Assembly (NCBI RefSeq): GCF_002243645.1
Contig: NZ_CP017704.1
Span: 845,501 to 909,500, forward strand
Origin: Peribacillus simplex NBRC 15720 = DSM 1321
GTDB taxonomy: Bacteria > Bacillota > Bacilli > Bacillales > DSM-1321
DNA length: 64,000 bases
Direction of reading: 5' to 3'
This document shows positions 8,270 to 16,943 of this stretch, piece after piece (the first letter of the stretch is position 1; each line of letters opens with the position of its first letter). Under the pieces are notes generated by a model. The model had not been told where the DNA came from and searched no databases. It saw only the letters and a list, made by a program, of their open reading frames with translations. The position numbers and the translations under genes were made by a program.

Positions 8270-9205
8270 TTAAGATATTTCCTTTTCAAGCGGAAAATTA
8301 CGAGTGAAATTATCAAAAAGTAGACCTTTTACAAACTCACTTGAATAAAGCCTGTTCAGTTCATTGATTAAGTTATGATAATCCTTATATGACATTAAAT
8401 TTTCTACCATATGATCGATTCCATCGAAGTCAGACCCTAATCCAATTTGTCTTTCCCCGCCCAAACTGCATATATGCTCTATATGTTTCAAGATATCCTT
8501 TATCGTAGCCGAATCACCATTTGCTAGAAATTGCGGGACAAAAGTTACGCCGATCACCCCATTTTTCTGCAAAAGGGCTTTTATCTGGGTGTCTTTTAAA
8601 TTTCGCGGATGAGGACAAAGATGATAAGCATTCGAATGAGAGGCAATTGGGAACTTCGCCAACTTTAGGGTGTCCCAAAATCCAGCTTCGGACAAATGGG
8701 ATAAATCACACCAAATCGACTTCTCATTCAATAGCGCGACCACCTCCGTTCCAAATCCTGTCAAGCCTCCCCCTCTTGTTTCTAATGCCCCATCCGCTAC
8801 CAAGTTAGCGTAATTCCAAGTTAGACCTACGGAGGACACTCCAAGATGAATAAGGGTTTTCAGTTTCAACAAATCATTCCCAATGCAATCGCACCCCTCC
8901 AAAGTTAGCATTGCACCGATTTCCTTTTCTTTTAAAGATTCGATGTCTGCCTTGGTCTTTATAAATTTCATTTCCGGCTCTGATAAAATCTTTTCATGAA
9001 AAATATCCACCATCGCCAAAGCCGCTTGAAATCTCATATCAGGGTGGACTTTTTCAGGAATATATATTGCAAAACATTGGACTTTTCCCCTTTCATCCAA
9101 TAACCCCCGCTTTGTTATATGTAATTTATCACTATTCGTAAAAGAAATATCCGGATCGATGAACATCTTCATCAGCACATCACAATGTGCATCAAAAATC
9201 TCCAA
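8270..9205 (-). CDS. Membrane-dipeptidase family protein (peptidase M19)
   Basis: The 311-residue protein belongs to the renal dipeptidase family M19, zinc enzymes that cleave dipeptides and related amides. It begins EIFDAHCDVLMKM with the HxD metal motif, has the bridging Glu in LEGCDCIG and the downstream His residues in ISHSNAYHLCPHPRNL, and ends with GLGSDFDGIDHMV, a family signature. I chose the TTG at 9205 because GGGGG lies 6 nt upstream and the protein then starts at the family N-terminus; an ATG at 9262 would add 19 unrelated residues and put the ribosome binding site inside the gene. Its substrate is unknown. It lies downstream of spoVS. Confidence 0.88.
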   Translation of the reverse strand: MEIFDAHCDVLMKMFIDPDISFTNSDKLHITKRGLLDERGKVQCFAIYIPEKVHPDMRFQAALAMVDIFHEKILSEPEMKFIKTKADIESLKEKEIGAMLTLEGCDCIGNDLLKLKTLIHLGVSSVGLTWNYANLVADGALETRGGGLTGFGTEVVALLNEKSIWCDLSHLSEAGFWDTLKLAKFPIASHSNAYHLCPHPRNLKDTQIKALLQKNGVIGVTFVPQFLANGDSATIKDILKHIEHICSLGGERQIGLGSDFDGIDHMVENLMSYKDYHNLINELNRLYSSEFVKGLLFDNFTRNFPLEKEIS

Positions 9206-9290
9206 TGTAATCCCCCTTCCTGTACCTTTTTTATGATTATATATTCCATTATAAAGGGACACTGGTCTTTCGTCATTTGGATTTCACGAC

Positions 9291-9323
9291 AAAAAAGAGC
9301 CTGCTCGCCATCCGACAAACAGG
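9291..9323 (-). terminator. Terminator of spoVS
   Basis: A 10-bp stem with three G-U pairs (9300-9309 with 9314-9323) is followed on the minus strand by CTCTTTTTTG. It lies 17 nt after the spoVS stop. Confidence 0.8.
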
Positions 9324-9339
9324 ACACCCAAACATGAAA

Positions 9340-9600
9340 TTATCTTGGTTCAATGATTAGTTTTATTGCCGTTCTCTCTTCGCCATCAATAAGTATATCT
9401 GTAAAGGCAGGAATACAAATCAAGTCAACTCCACTAGGTGCGACAAACCCTCTTGCGATTGCTACTGCCTTGACGGCTTGATTTAACGCACCTGCACCGA
9501 TTGCTTGAATTTCGGCTGCTCCTCTTTCCCTGAGCACTCCCGCTAGTGCGCCTGCTACAGAATTAGGATTAGATTTTGCTGAAACTTTTAATATTTCCAT
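9340..9600 (-). CDS. spoVS: Stage V sporulation protein S
   Basis: The 86-residue protein has the normal SpoVS length and sequence (MEILKVSAKSNPNSVAGALAGVLRERG). In B. subtilis SpoVS is needed for the step to stage V, coat formation and septation timing; the fold is Alba-like and suggests nucleic-acid binding. An AAGGAGG ribosome binding site lies 7 nt upstream of the ATG. It is separated from ymdB by a terminator and from the dipeptidase gene by its own. A sigma-H promoter is expected from B. subtilis, but I could not identify one with confidence. Confidence 0.97.
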   Translation of the reverse strand: MEILKVSAKSNPNSVAGALAGVLRERGAAEIQAIGAGALNQAVKAVAIARGFVAPSGVDLICIPAFTDILIDGEERTAIKLIIEPR

Positions 9601-9737
9601 TCCTAGTCCTCCTTGTTTTCCCTGCCGATTCTAACTTGGCTCAATAGTTATAACACTTTCCACTGCTACTATATTCATCAAGTAAAACTTGTATGACAAA
9701 GAAAACCGGGATTGTACACCATTTATTAATTAATGGA

Positions 9738-9770
9738 AAAACGGATGGCCAGTTTTACTGTCCATCCGTT
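9738..9770 (-). terminator. Terminator of ymdB
   Basis: A 9-bp stem AACGGATGG/CCATCCGTT (9740-9748 with 9762-9770) is followed on the minus strand by TTTCC. It starts 5 nt after the ymdB stop codon. Confidence 0.85.
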
Positions 9771-9774
9771 CGAA

Positions 9775-10572
9775 TCAATGATAAAAGGGATGATCTTCGT
9801 TAATCAGTATCCTTTCTATTTTTTTTGCCTTGCCAGTTTTATCATCAATTTCAAGGAGAACCCCACTTAATAGGGTCCGCCCCTCTTTTGGCACTTCGAA
9901 ACGAACAGGAAGGCTAGTTAGGAACCGATGGATGACTGCCTCTCTTTCCATACCAAGGATGCCATCATATGGTCCTGTCATGCCTACATCTGATATGTAA
10001 GCGGTGCCTGCAGGTAATATACGGTTATCGGCTGTCTGGACGTGTGTGTGTGTACCGACAACGGCTGTAACCTTCCCATCCAGGAACCACCCCATAGCTT
10101 GCTTTTCACTTGTAGCTTCTCCATGAAAATCGACAAAGATGATTGGTGTCCTTTTTTGAGCCTCCGCTACGAGTGCTTCCGCCTTTTTGAACGGACAATC
10201 CAAATCCGGCATGAACGTTCTCGCTTGCAAATTGATGACCGCTATTTCATGCTGGTTAAATTTTAAAAATTTCATTCCTTCCCCAGGTGCCCCGTCTGGA
10301 AAGTTTGCCGGACGGACGAGATATTTCGCTTCATCAATAAAATTGAAAATATCACGATTATCCCATGTATGGTTTCCCATGGTCACCGCCTGCGCTCCCC
10401 ATTCTAAAAAACTGCGGTAAATCTTTTCAGTAATTCCCCGGCCGCTTGCTGCATTCTCGCCATTGATGACCGTGATATGCGGACGATACTTTTCTTTTAA
10501 CTTAGGAAGGTATTCTTGGATCATGTCACGACCAGGAGACCCCACTACATCTCCAATAAATAGCAATTTCAT
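9775..10572 (-). CDS. ymdB: YmdB metallophosphoesterase
   Basis: YmdB is a calcineurin-like phosphodiesterase; the B. subtilis enzyme hydrolyses 2',3'-cyclic nucleotides and affects biofilm and motility choice. The 265-residue protein shows the metal ligands D8 (LLFIGDVVG), E39-N40 (INGENA), N67-H68 (MGNHTW), FVDFHGEATSEK and GTHTHVQTAD. It lies directly after rny, a conserved pairing, but the two are separated by a terminator. Confidence 0.96.
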   Translation of the reverse strand: MKLLFIGDVVGSPGRDMIQEYLPKLKEKYRPHITVINGENAASGRGITEKIYRSFLEWGAQAVTMGNHTWDNRDIFNFIDEAKYLVRPANFPDGAPGEGMKFLKFNQHEIAVINLQARTFMPDLDCPFKKAEALVAEAQKRTPIIFVDFHGEATSEKQAMGWFLDGKVTAVVGTHTHVQTADNRILPAGTAYISDVGMTGPYDGILGMEREAVIHRFLTSLPVRFEVPKEGRTLLSGVLLEIDDKTGKAKKIERILINEDHPFYH

Positions 10573-10680
10573 TGTAAAATCCTTTCTAGATTCACCTAAT
10601 ATATGAATTATTCAAGTATGTATTGTAACATAATTTGGGGTAATTATAGGAATTACGCTAAACGACTAATATCGGAAATA

Positions 10681-10710
10681 GAAAAAACGAAGTGGTTTGC
10701 ACCACTTCGT
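10681..10710 (-). terminator. Terminator of rny
   Basis: A perfect 9-bp stem ACGAAGTGG/CCACTTCGT (10687-10695 with 10702-10710) is followed on the minus strand by TTTTTC. Confidence 0.9.
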
Positions 10711-10723
10711 CTTTCATTAACAA

Positions 10724-12283
10724 TTATTTGGCGTATTCGACTGCTCTTGTTTCACGGATGACCGTGACTTTTATATGACCTGGGTAATCGAGCTCTTCTT
10801 CAATCCTTTTCCGGATATCACGTGCGAGTCGATGGGCCGAAAGATCATCGATCTGTTCTGGTTTCACTAGAATCCGCACTTCTCGTCCGGCTTGAATCGC
10901 AAAGGATTTTTCCACTCCATCATAGGATTCGGAAATTTCCTCAAGTTTTTCAAGTCTTCTAATGTAATTTTCAAGCGTTTCACTTCTAGCTCCCGGTCTT
11001 GCAGCTGATAATGCATCAGCGGCAGCCACAAGCACTGAAATGATGGAAGTTGGTTCCGTATCGCCATGATGTGAAGCGATGCTGTTAATGACAGTTGGAT
11101 GCTCTTTATATTTGGTGGCTAATTCAACGCCAATTTCGACGTGACTGCCTTCCACTTCATGATCAATCGCTTTCCCAATATCATGCAATAAACCTGCACG
11201 GCGGGCAAGAACTTCATCCTCACCAAGCTCAGCGGCCAGTAAACCTGAAAGCTGTGCCACTTCAATTGAATGTTTAAGTACGTTTTGCCCATAACTGGTA
11301 CGGAACTTCAAACGTCCTAGTATTTTGATGAGATCTGGATGGAGACCGTGAACTCCAACTTCAAAAGTTGTTTGTTCACCAATTTCACGAATATGTTCAT
11401 CTACCTCACGTCTTGCTTTGTCAACCATTTCTTCAATACGAGCCGGATGGATCCGTCCGTCCTGAACAAGTTTCTCAAGAGCCAAGCGTGCCGTTTCCCG
11501 TCTAATTGGATCGAATCCAGATAAAATGACAGCTTCAGGAGTATCATCAATAATAAGGTCAATACCTGTTAGCGTTTCTAACGTTCGGATATTTCGTCCT
11601 TCACGTCCGATTATCCGTCCTTTCATTTCATCGTTTGGAAGATTTACTACAGAAACGGTGGTTTCTGCAACATGATCAGCCGCACAACGCTGAATGGCAA
11701 GAGAAAGGACTTCTTTTGCTTTTTTATCAGCTTCTTCTTTGGCACGGGTATCACTTTCTTTAATCATAAGCGCTACATCGTGAGCCAGCTCGTTTTCCAT
11801 TCGGTCTATAATGATTGCTTTAGCTTCTTCACGAGTTAAACCGGAAACACGTTCAAGCTCTGTTTGCTGCTTACGAACCGTCTCGTCCACTTTGCTTTCC
11901 ATCTCTTCAATATGCTGTTGTCTTTGGTTTAGAGAATCTTCTTTTTTCTCCAAAAGGCTTTCACGTTTGTCTAACGTTTCATCCTTGCGGTCCAGATTCT
12001 CTTCTCTTTGCAATAACCGATTTTCTTGTTTTTGTAATTCGTTCCTTCTTTCACGGGCTTCCCGATCCGAATCGGCACGAACTTTATGAATTTCATCTTT
12101 TGCTTCCAACAAGGCTTCTTTCTTAAGTGCTTCCGCTTCACGTTTTGCATCCTCAAGGATGTGTTCTGCAGAGCCCTTTGCCCCTGCTATTTTACTCTCA
12201 AATTTTGATTTGTGAATAAAATAACCAACAACTGCACCGACGATTAGGCCAAGCAAAGTGAAGATGATTGTCATGGGTTCCAT
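10724..12283 (-). CDS. rny: Ribonuclease Y
   Basis: RNase Y is the membrane-anchored endonuclease that starts much of mRNA decay in Bacillus. The 519 residues compare with 520 in B. subtilis. In order there is an N-terminal membrane helix ([18 protein letters not shown]), a long charged coiled coil (about 30-195, rich in Lys/Glu repeats), a KH domain ([20 protein letters not shown]) and an HD domain with [13 protein letters not shown] chose the ATG at 12283 (MEPMTIIF), which has a GGGGAGG ribosome binding site; an upstream start at 12349 would add 22 residues before the membrane helix. The coiled coil and catalytic residues are intact. RicA, which guides RNase Y, is encoded about 9 kb downstream. 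Confidence 0.97.
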   Translation of the reverse strand: MEPMTIIFTLLGLIVGAVVGYFIHKSKFESKIAGAKGSAEHILEDAKREAEALKKEALLEAKDEIHKVRADSDREARERRNELQKQENRLLQREENLDRKDETLDKRESLLEKKEDSLNQRQQHIEEMESKVDETVRKQQTELERVSGLTREEAKAIIIDRMENELAHDVALMIKESDTRAKEEADKKAKEVLSLAIQRCAADHVAETTVSVVNLPNDEMKGRIIGREGRNIRTLETLTGIDLIIDDTPEAVILSGFDPIRRETARLALEKLVQDGRIHPARIEEMVDKARREVDEHIREIGEQTTFEVGVHGLHPDLIKILGRLKFRTSYGQNVLKHSIEVAQLSGLLAAELGEDEVLARRAGLLHDIGKAIDHEVEGSHVEIGVELATKYKEHPTVINSIASHHGDTEPTSIISVLVAAADALSAARPGARSETLENYIRRLEKLEEISESYDGVEKSFAIQAGREVRILVKPEQIDDLSAHRLARDIRKRIEEELDYPGHIKVTVIRETRAVEYAK

Positions 12284-12416
12284 CGTTTCACCTCCCCTTG
12301 CTATGAACTTTTTACATAAAATGTTGAACTGTCGGCAAGTACATTGCACATAAATTCAATATACAGCACTTAATTTTCAAAATTTTAGTTTGAAAAATTG
12401 TAAAATATACATATTA

Positions 12417-12445
12417 ATTGTATAGTTGAGAATTTTTATTGTCAA
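12417..12445 (-). promoter_or_regulatory. Sigma-A promoter of rny
   Basis: A consensus TTGACA is followed after 17 nt by TACAAT on the minus strand. It lies about 135 nt upstream of the rny start. Confidence 0.85.
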
Positions 12446-12591
12446 GCGTTTGTCCCTTATGTATCAATGATTATTCAAGTTTTCTTAATATTAACCATCA
12501 TAATGTACAGCATTCATTATGGAAGAAGTCTGTAAATCTGATTTCAATGCCATTTAATCCTCTTAAAATTTCGCACTTTTCTCAAAATATA

Positions 12592-12622
12592 TAGAAAAGG
12601 CCTAAGCGAACAAGCTTAGGCC
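12592..12622 (-). terminator. Terminator of recA
   Basis: A perfect 9-bp stem GGCCTAAGC/GCTTAGGCC (12599-12607 with 12614-12622) with a 6-nt loop is followed on the minus strand by TTTTC. Confidence 0.93.
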
Positions 12623-12628
12623 ATACCA

Positions 12629-13675
12629 TTAATCAAGCAATTCAAAATGCTCTTCTGGTTCATTTTCTTCTGGTGGTAATTCATGCTCTCCATCGAGATT
12701 ATAGTGATCTCTGATTTTCTGAGAAATTTCCTTAGCGATATCCTGATTTTCTTTCAAGAACAGCTTCGCATTTTCGCGGCCTTGTCCGACACGCTCTTCA
12801 TTGTATGAATACCACGAGCCGCTTTTAAGGACGATATCAAGATCTGCACCCATATCGATGATTTCACCTTCCTGGGAAATCCCTTGACCATACATAATGT
12901 CAACTTCCGCTTGACGGAATGGTGGAGCAACCTTGTTTTTTACAACTTTGATTTTGGTTTTATTACCGACAATTTCATTTCCTTGTTTTAGTTGTTCCGC
13001 ACGGCGCACTTCCAGACGAACAGTTGAATAGAACTTCAATGCCCGGCCTCCCGGAGTCGTTTCAGGATTCCCAAACATAACACCGATTTTTTCACGGACT
13101 TGGTTAATGAAAATGGCAATGGTATTTGATTTATTAATGGCACCAGACAGTTTTCTTAGTGCCTGAGACATCATCCGGGCTTGAAGACCCATATGGGAAT
13201 CTCCCATTTCGCCTTCGATTTCAGCTTTAGGAACAAGTGCTGCCACCGAGTCAATGACAATGATATCCACCGCTCCACTTCGAACTAACGCTTCAGCGAT
13301 CTCTAAGGCTTGTTCACCCGTATCAGGCTGTGAAAGCAGTAACTCATCGATATTCACACCAAGTTTTTCTGAATATGCTGGATCTAAGGCATGTTCGGCA
13401 TCAATGAATGCAGCCGTGCCGCCAGTCTTTTGTACTTCTGCAATAGCATGTAATGCAACAGTCGTTTTACCGGAGCTTTCAGGTCCATATATCTCAATGA
13501 CCCGGCCTCTTGGATATCCGCCCACTCCCAATGCTACGTCCAATGCTAAAGAACCGCTTGAAATCGTTGAAATTCTACGATCAGACTGTTCCCCAAGTTT
13601 CATAATGGAACCTTTACCAAATTGTTTTTCAATTTGTTTTAACGCCATATCTAAAGCCGCTTGACGATCACTCAC
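12629..13675 (-). CDS. recA: Recombinase RecA
   Basis: RecA forms filaments on single-stranded DNA, drives strand exchange and triggers LexA cleavage. The 348-residue protein has the Walker A motif GPESSGKTT at 64-72, the segment [14 protein letters not shown], the [21 protein letters not shown] region and an acidic tail ([15 protein letters not shown]). It has its own promoter (TTGGCA-17-TATAGT) with an SOS box just upstream, so it should be induced by DNA damage. A GAGGAAAT ribosome binding site precedes the ATG. Confidence 0.99.
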   Translation of the reverse strand: MSDRQAALDMALKQIEKQFGKGSIMKLGEQSDRRISTISSGSLALDVALGVGGYPRGRVIEIYGPESSGKTTVALHAIAEVQKTGGTAAFIDAEHALDPAYSEKLGVNIDELLLSQPDTGEQALEIAEALVRSGAVDIIVIDSVAALVPKAEIEGEMGDSHMGLQARMMSQALRKLSGAINKSNTIAIFINQVREKIGVMFGNPETTPGGRALKFYSTVRLEVRRAEQLKQGNEIVGNKTKIKVVKNKVAPPFRQAEVDIMYGQGISQEGEIIDMGADLDIVLKSGSWYSYNEERVGQGRENAKLFLKENQDIAKEISQKIRDHYNLDGEHELPPEENEPEEHFELLD

Positions 13676-13782
13676 TCAATTTCCTCCTCTATATTCAAAT
13701 AATCGGCTGTCCGATTAAAGTTGTACTTACGTTAGCAATTATTTGAGATCAAGGTTTGTATCCTGTCTCAAAACCTATCTTT

Positions 13783-13811
13783 ACTATATACTCTTTTTAC
13801 TATTTTGCCAA
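13783..13811 (-). promoter_or_regulatory. Sigma-A promoter of recA
   Basis: TTGGCA and TATAGT are separated by 17 nt on the minus strand. The -10 lies about 108 nt upstream of the recA start. Confidence 0.8.
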
Positions 13812-13820
13812 GCAAAAAGT

Positions 13821-13834
13821 CGAACATTCATTCG
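13821..13834. promoter_or_regulatory. LexA (SOS) box of recA
   Basis: CGAACATTCATTCG matches the Gram-positive SOS box CGAAC-N4-GTTCG in 9 of 10 defined positions. It sits 9 nt upstream of the recA -35. Confidence 0.85.
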
Positions 13835-13987
13835 TTTTTTTCTTTCGGGATATTCTTTGTAAAAAAGCGTTTTATCTTAAGGAAATCTCCATTTCCTTTC
13901 ACTTACTCCCTAAAAAAAACATTTTCATTGAATTAACTTTTTTCTTTTTTCCCTATTTTTCAAGAAACAAACTTCTCAAACCAAATA

Positions 13988-14017
13988 AAAAGCAGAGCTG
14001 TAAAAAGCTCTGCTTTT
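13988..14017 (-). terminator. Terminator of cinA
   Basis: A perfect 12-bp stem AAAAGCAGAGCT/AGCTCTGCTTTT with a 6-nt loop is followed on the minus strand by TATTTGG; the stem's own T run forms the release tract. It lies 6 nt after the cinA stop. Confidence 0.9.
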
Positions 14018-14022
14018 AGCGT

Positions 14023-15255
14023 TTATAAATCCCTTAATAGGTAGTGACAGCCGTACTTCACACTCCGAATACGGTTTTGCGCCCTGCTTCCGGAAAGATT
14101 CAACTCCTTGAAATGAGTGTTCCCATCCCGATAGGAAATGCCAATAAATACTGTCCCTACAGGCTTGCCTTCTTGTTCATCCGGCCCTGCAACACCCGTA
14201 AAGCTTATGCCTACATCCGCATCGAGCTTGCTCCGGACATTAGAGGCCATTTCCATTGCACACTCACCGCTGACCACCCCATGCTCAGATATCGTATCAT
14301 CACTGACGCCGAGGACATTCGACTTCGCATCATTCGTATAGCAGACAATTCCGCCTTTGAAGACTTTACCGGCACCCGGGATGGTTGTCAGCTGTTCTTG
14401 GAACATCCCTCCGGTCAAGCTTTCAGCTGCCGCGATTGAAAGCTTGCGGACCGTTAATTCTTTTACAAGTTCCTTTATTAGCGAAGTATTATCACTTCCA
14501 TAATGGAACTTGCCGACCCTGCTGAGAATTTCTTTTTCCGCTTCTAAAATAAGCTCCTCGCATTTTTCTTTAGAAGAGTCTTTAGCAGTGATCCTTAACG
14601 TCACTTCCCCTTCGGCTGCCAGCGGAGCAATTGTCGGATTCGTTTGATTGACAAGGAGATCTTCAATCACCGTTTCCAGTTCGGCTTCACCTATACCGTA
14701 GAACCGAAGAACCTTGGAATCGATCCGTTCATGCTTTTCCAATTTATTCATGATCTTTTCATAACCATAACTTAAAAACATCGGCTCCATTTCACTTGGT
14801 GGGCCAGGCAGAAGCATATATGTAATCCCAGATTTGGACAAGACCATTCCCGGTGCCATGCCCTGATCGTTTGCTAACACTTCACTGCCTTCTAAGACAA
14901 GGGCCTGCTTTTTGTTGTTTTCCGTCATCGGCCGTTCCCGTTTTTGGAAGTAAGCTTCAATGGATTGCAAAGCTTCATCATTAAAAACGAGCTTTTTCCC
15001 TATATGGCGAGCAATCGTTTCTTTTGTTAAATCATCTTTGGTAGGACCAAGTCCGCCGGTAAAGACAATCAAGTTTGCCCTCGATTCAGCGATTTCTATA
15101 GCTTGTTGTAAACGGCGGTCGTTATCCCCGACCACAGTATGGTAAAAAACGTTGATCCCCATTTCCGCAAACTGCTGCGATAAGAATCTTCCATTAGTGT
15201 TATTGATTTGTCCTAAAAGAAGCTCTGAGCCCACTGCAATGATTTCTGCATCCAT
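14023..15255 (-). CDS. cinA: CinA family protein (putative competence-damage inducible protein)
   Basis: The 410-residue protein has the two-domain CinA layout: an N-terminal MoCF-like domain (MDAEIIAVGSELLLGQINNTN, then VFTGGLGPTKDDLTKETIA) and a C-terminal CinA domain (SIAAAESLTGGMFQEQLT, then GISFTGVAGPDEQEGKPVGTV) of the type with nicotinamide-nucleotide amidase activity. The ATG at 15255 gives the standard N-terminus; an in-frame ATG at 15294 lies inside pgsA and adds 13 residues. It lies between pgsA and recA, the usual place in Bacillus, and a terminator follows it. Its link with recA in other Gram-positives suggests a part in competence. Confidence 0.96.
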   Translation of the reverse strand: MDAEIIAVGSELLLGQINNTNGRFLSQQFAEMGINVFYHTVVGDNDRRLQQAIEIAESRANLIVFTGGLGPTKDDLTKETIARHIGKKLVFNDEALQSIEAYFQKRERPMTENNKKQALVLEGSEVLANDQGMAPGMVLSKSGITYMLLPGPPSEMEPMFLSYGYEKIMNKLEKHERIDSKVLRFYGIGEAELETVIEDLLVNQTNPTIAPLAAEGEVTLRITAKDSSKEKCEELILEAEKEILSRVGKFHYGSDNTSLIKELVKELTVRKLSIAAAESLTGGMFQEQLTTIPGAGKVFKGGIVCYTNDAKSNVLGVSDDTISEHGVVSGECAMEMASNVRSKLDADVGISFTGVAGPDEQEGKPVGTVFIGISYRDGNTHFKELNLSGSRAQNRIRSVKYGCHYLLRDL

Positions 15256-15277
15256 CTTTTCAAAACCACCATTCGTT

Positions 15278-15862
15278 TTACTTTGAATTAACAAATACTT
15301 CTTTGTTTTTTATAAAATAATCCAAACCTGACCAGATTGTAAAGATTAATGCAATCCATAACGCGATATTAGCAAATGGAAGTGAAATGAGGGCAAAAGG
15401 AAGGTTATGCAGCAATAATGCCGAAATAGAAACAATTTGTGCCCATGTTTTAATTTTACCAAGCTGGTTCGCTGCAACCACTTCCCCTGTACCCGCTAAC
15501 ACCAGACGCAATCCGGTGACTGCAAACTCGCGACTTATGATTACGATGGCAATCCAAGATTGGCCGTACATTAAATCTAGATCAACCAAAACGATCAAGG
15601 CAGCCGAAACCAGAAGTTTATCAGCCAATGGATCTAAAAATTTCCCTAAATCAGTAATCATATTATATTTTCTGGCAAAATGGCCATCGATCCAATCCGT
15701 AGTGGAAGCGATAATAAAGAGGATGGCTCCAGCTAAGTGCGCCACTGGCAAACTGTATTCTCCCCAAGTCAGCGTTCCCCATGAAAAAGGAACGAGCATG
15801 ATGATTAAAAATACGGGTATTAAACAGATTCTTGCTACTGTAATCTTATTAGGCAGATTCAA
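15278..15862 (-). CDS. pgsA: CDP-diacylglycerol--glycerol-3-phosphate 3-phosphatidyltransferase
   Basis: PgsA makes phosphatidylglycerophosphate, the precursor of phosphatidylglycerol, at the membrane. The protein shows the CDP-alcohol phosphotransferase motif DG-x2-AR-x8-G-x3-D-x3-D in IDGHFARKYNMITDLGKFLD and five to six hydrophobic helices. I chose the TTG at 15862, giving MNLPNKITVARICLIP as in B. subtilis PgsA, because GGAGG lies 8 nt upstream of it; an earlier TTG at 15877 overlaps that site. The length is 194 residues. It follows rodZ after a terminator and precedes cinA by 22 nt. Confidence 0.95.
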   Translation of the reverse strand: MNLPNKITVARICLIPVFLIIMLVPFSWGTLTWGEYSLPVAHLAGAILFIIASTTDWIDGHFARKYNMITDLGKFLDPLADKLLVSAALIVLVDLDLMYGQSWIAIVIISREFAVTGLRLVLAGTGEVVAANQLGKIKTWAQIVSISALLLHNLPFALISLPFANIALWIALIFTIWSGLDYFIKNKEVFVNSK

Positions 15863-16002
15863 AACTTTTACCTCCAAAATTTACGCCTGCCATTTGGGCA
15901 ATGCGTCTTAGATCTGAAATAATGCTTATATGTATAATTTAACTCAAAATCCAATCTTATATGCCGGGTAAACCATTTCCCGTCGCCTTACTATTATAAG
16001 AG

Positions 16003-16030
16003 CAAAAATAGTCATCTAAAAGATGACTAT
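16003..16030 (-). terminator. Terminator overlapping the end of rodZ
   Basis: A perfect 10-bp stem ATAGTCATCT/AGATGACTAT with a 3-nt loop is followed on the minus strand by TTTTTGCTC. The rodZ stop codon lies inside the stem. Confidence 0.88.
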
Positions 16031-16926
16031 TCGGCTTTCGTAAATTGTATCGTAACCAATTGCGTATTCACTTCAGTCGGTGAAATGGAATACTCCAGCT
16101 TCTCATCATTCACATAAATCTCAGTTTCATATGCTCTGCCTATATTGATGACAGCTTCTTTTTCATTGGTGAAATCAATTACCTGGCTTTTGTCCTTGTC
16201 GATAGTGCCCTGGAAAAGTAATTTACCTTCACCATTTTTTATGCCGACCCATGGTGAACCTTTGGAGGTCACCTTTAACTTAAAGGTATCGGTATTTTTT
16301 AATTCATACGTACTATTTTTACCGCTGGAATTGGTGACGGCAAGTTTTTGCTCTTTCTTTTCATCTTTGACAACTGCATCATCTTCATTCTTCTCATCAG
16401 ATGAATCCGATTTTTCTTCATTCTGTTTTTGGTCTGCATTCTCTTTTTCTTCGTTAAACCCATCACTTTTATTGTAGCCCACGGCTTCATTCTCTTTAGC
16501 GTTCTTTTTATCATCATTATCCGGGTTACTCATATAGTTCGATACCAGCACCCAAATCAAAACGGCCGCACCAATTACTAAAACGACTGCCAAGATCTTC
16601 GGTAACATTTCTACAACCTTCGAATCCCCTGCCGGTATCGTTTTTCTGGATTGGACCCTTGAAAGCTGTTCTGGCAATTCCTCGCTATAGACCGATGGTA
16701 TTTCACTCTTATATTGTTCGAAAATCTCTTCTGAATCCAGTCCGACCGCTTCACAATATTGCTTTATGAATGCCCGTACATAAAACTTTCCAGGCATCAT
16801 ACTGTAATTTCCCTCTTCAATGCCAATGAGGTAACGCTTTTGAATCTTTGTTAATTCCTGCAAATCTTCTAAGCTAAGACCTTTAGCTTCCCTAGCTTCC
16901 TTTAATCGATTACCTAACTCAGTCAA
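16027..16926 (-). CDS. rodZ: Cell-shape protein RodZ (YmfM)
   Basis: RodZ links the MreB cytoskeleton to the membrane. The 299-residue protein has an N-terminal helix-turn-helix of the RodZ type (about 1-90, LTKIQKRYLIGIEEGNY), one membrane helix (about 108-130, ILAVVLVIGAAVLIWVLVS), an external Glu/Lys/Asp-rich linker, and a C-terminal beta domain (DUF4115). The start is a TTG at 16926 giving MTELGNRLKEAREAKG as in homologues: GCAGGTG lies about 7 nt upstream, while a GTG at 16935 overlaps it. It follows ymfK by 17 nt and is probably cotranscribed with it. Confidence 0.93.
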   Translation of the reverse strand: MTELGNRLKEAREAKGLSLEDLQELTKIQKRYLIGIEEGNYSMMPGKFYVRAFIKQYCEAVGLDSEEIFEQYKSEIPSVYSEELPEQLSRVQSRKTIPAGDSKVVEMLPKILAVVLVIGAAVLIWVLVSNYMSNPDNDDKKNAKENEAVGYNKSDGFNEEKENADQKQNEEKSDSSDEKNEDDAVVKDEKKEQKLAVTNSSGKNSTYELKNTDTFKLKVTSKGSPWVGIKNGEGKLLFQGTIDKDKSQVIDFTNEKEAVINIGRAYETEIYVNDEKLEYSISPTEVNTQLVTIQFTKAE

Positions 16927-16943
16927 ATAAAACACCTGCCATT

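Larger units (their letters stand above)
12284..12628. other. 345-nt gap between recA and rny
   Basis: It holds the recA terminator (12592-12622) and the strong rny promoter (12417-12445), leaving an rny leader of about 130 nt. In B. subtilis pbpX lies here; no trace of it was seen. Confidence 0.7.
13676..14022. other. 347-nt gap between cinA and recA
   Basis: It holds the cinA terminator, the SOS box and the recA promoter, followed by a leader of about 100 nt before recA. An 87-codon plus-strand frame here (from 13756) is low-complexity and has no supporting start signals. Confidence 0.7.

Noticed and set aside
9601-9774. Sigma-H promoter for spoVS
   Set aside because: A GATGAAT resembling the sigma-H -10 is present, but no -35 is found at the proper distance.
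13756-14019. 87-codon plus-strand frame upstream of recA
   Set aside because: It is rich in Phe, Lys and Leu from AT-rich DNA, overlaps the recA promoter, SOS box and cinA terminator, and has no ribosome binding site.
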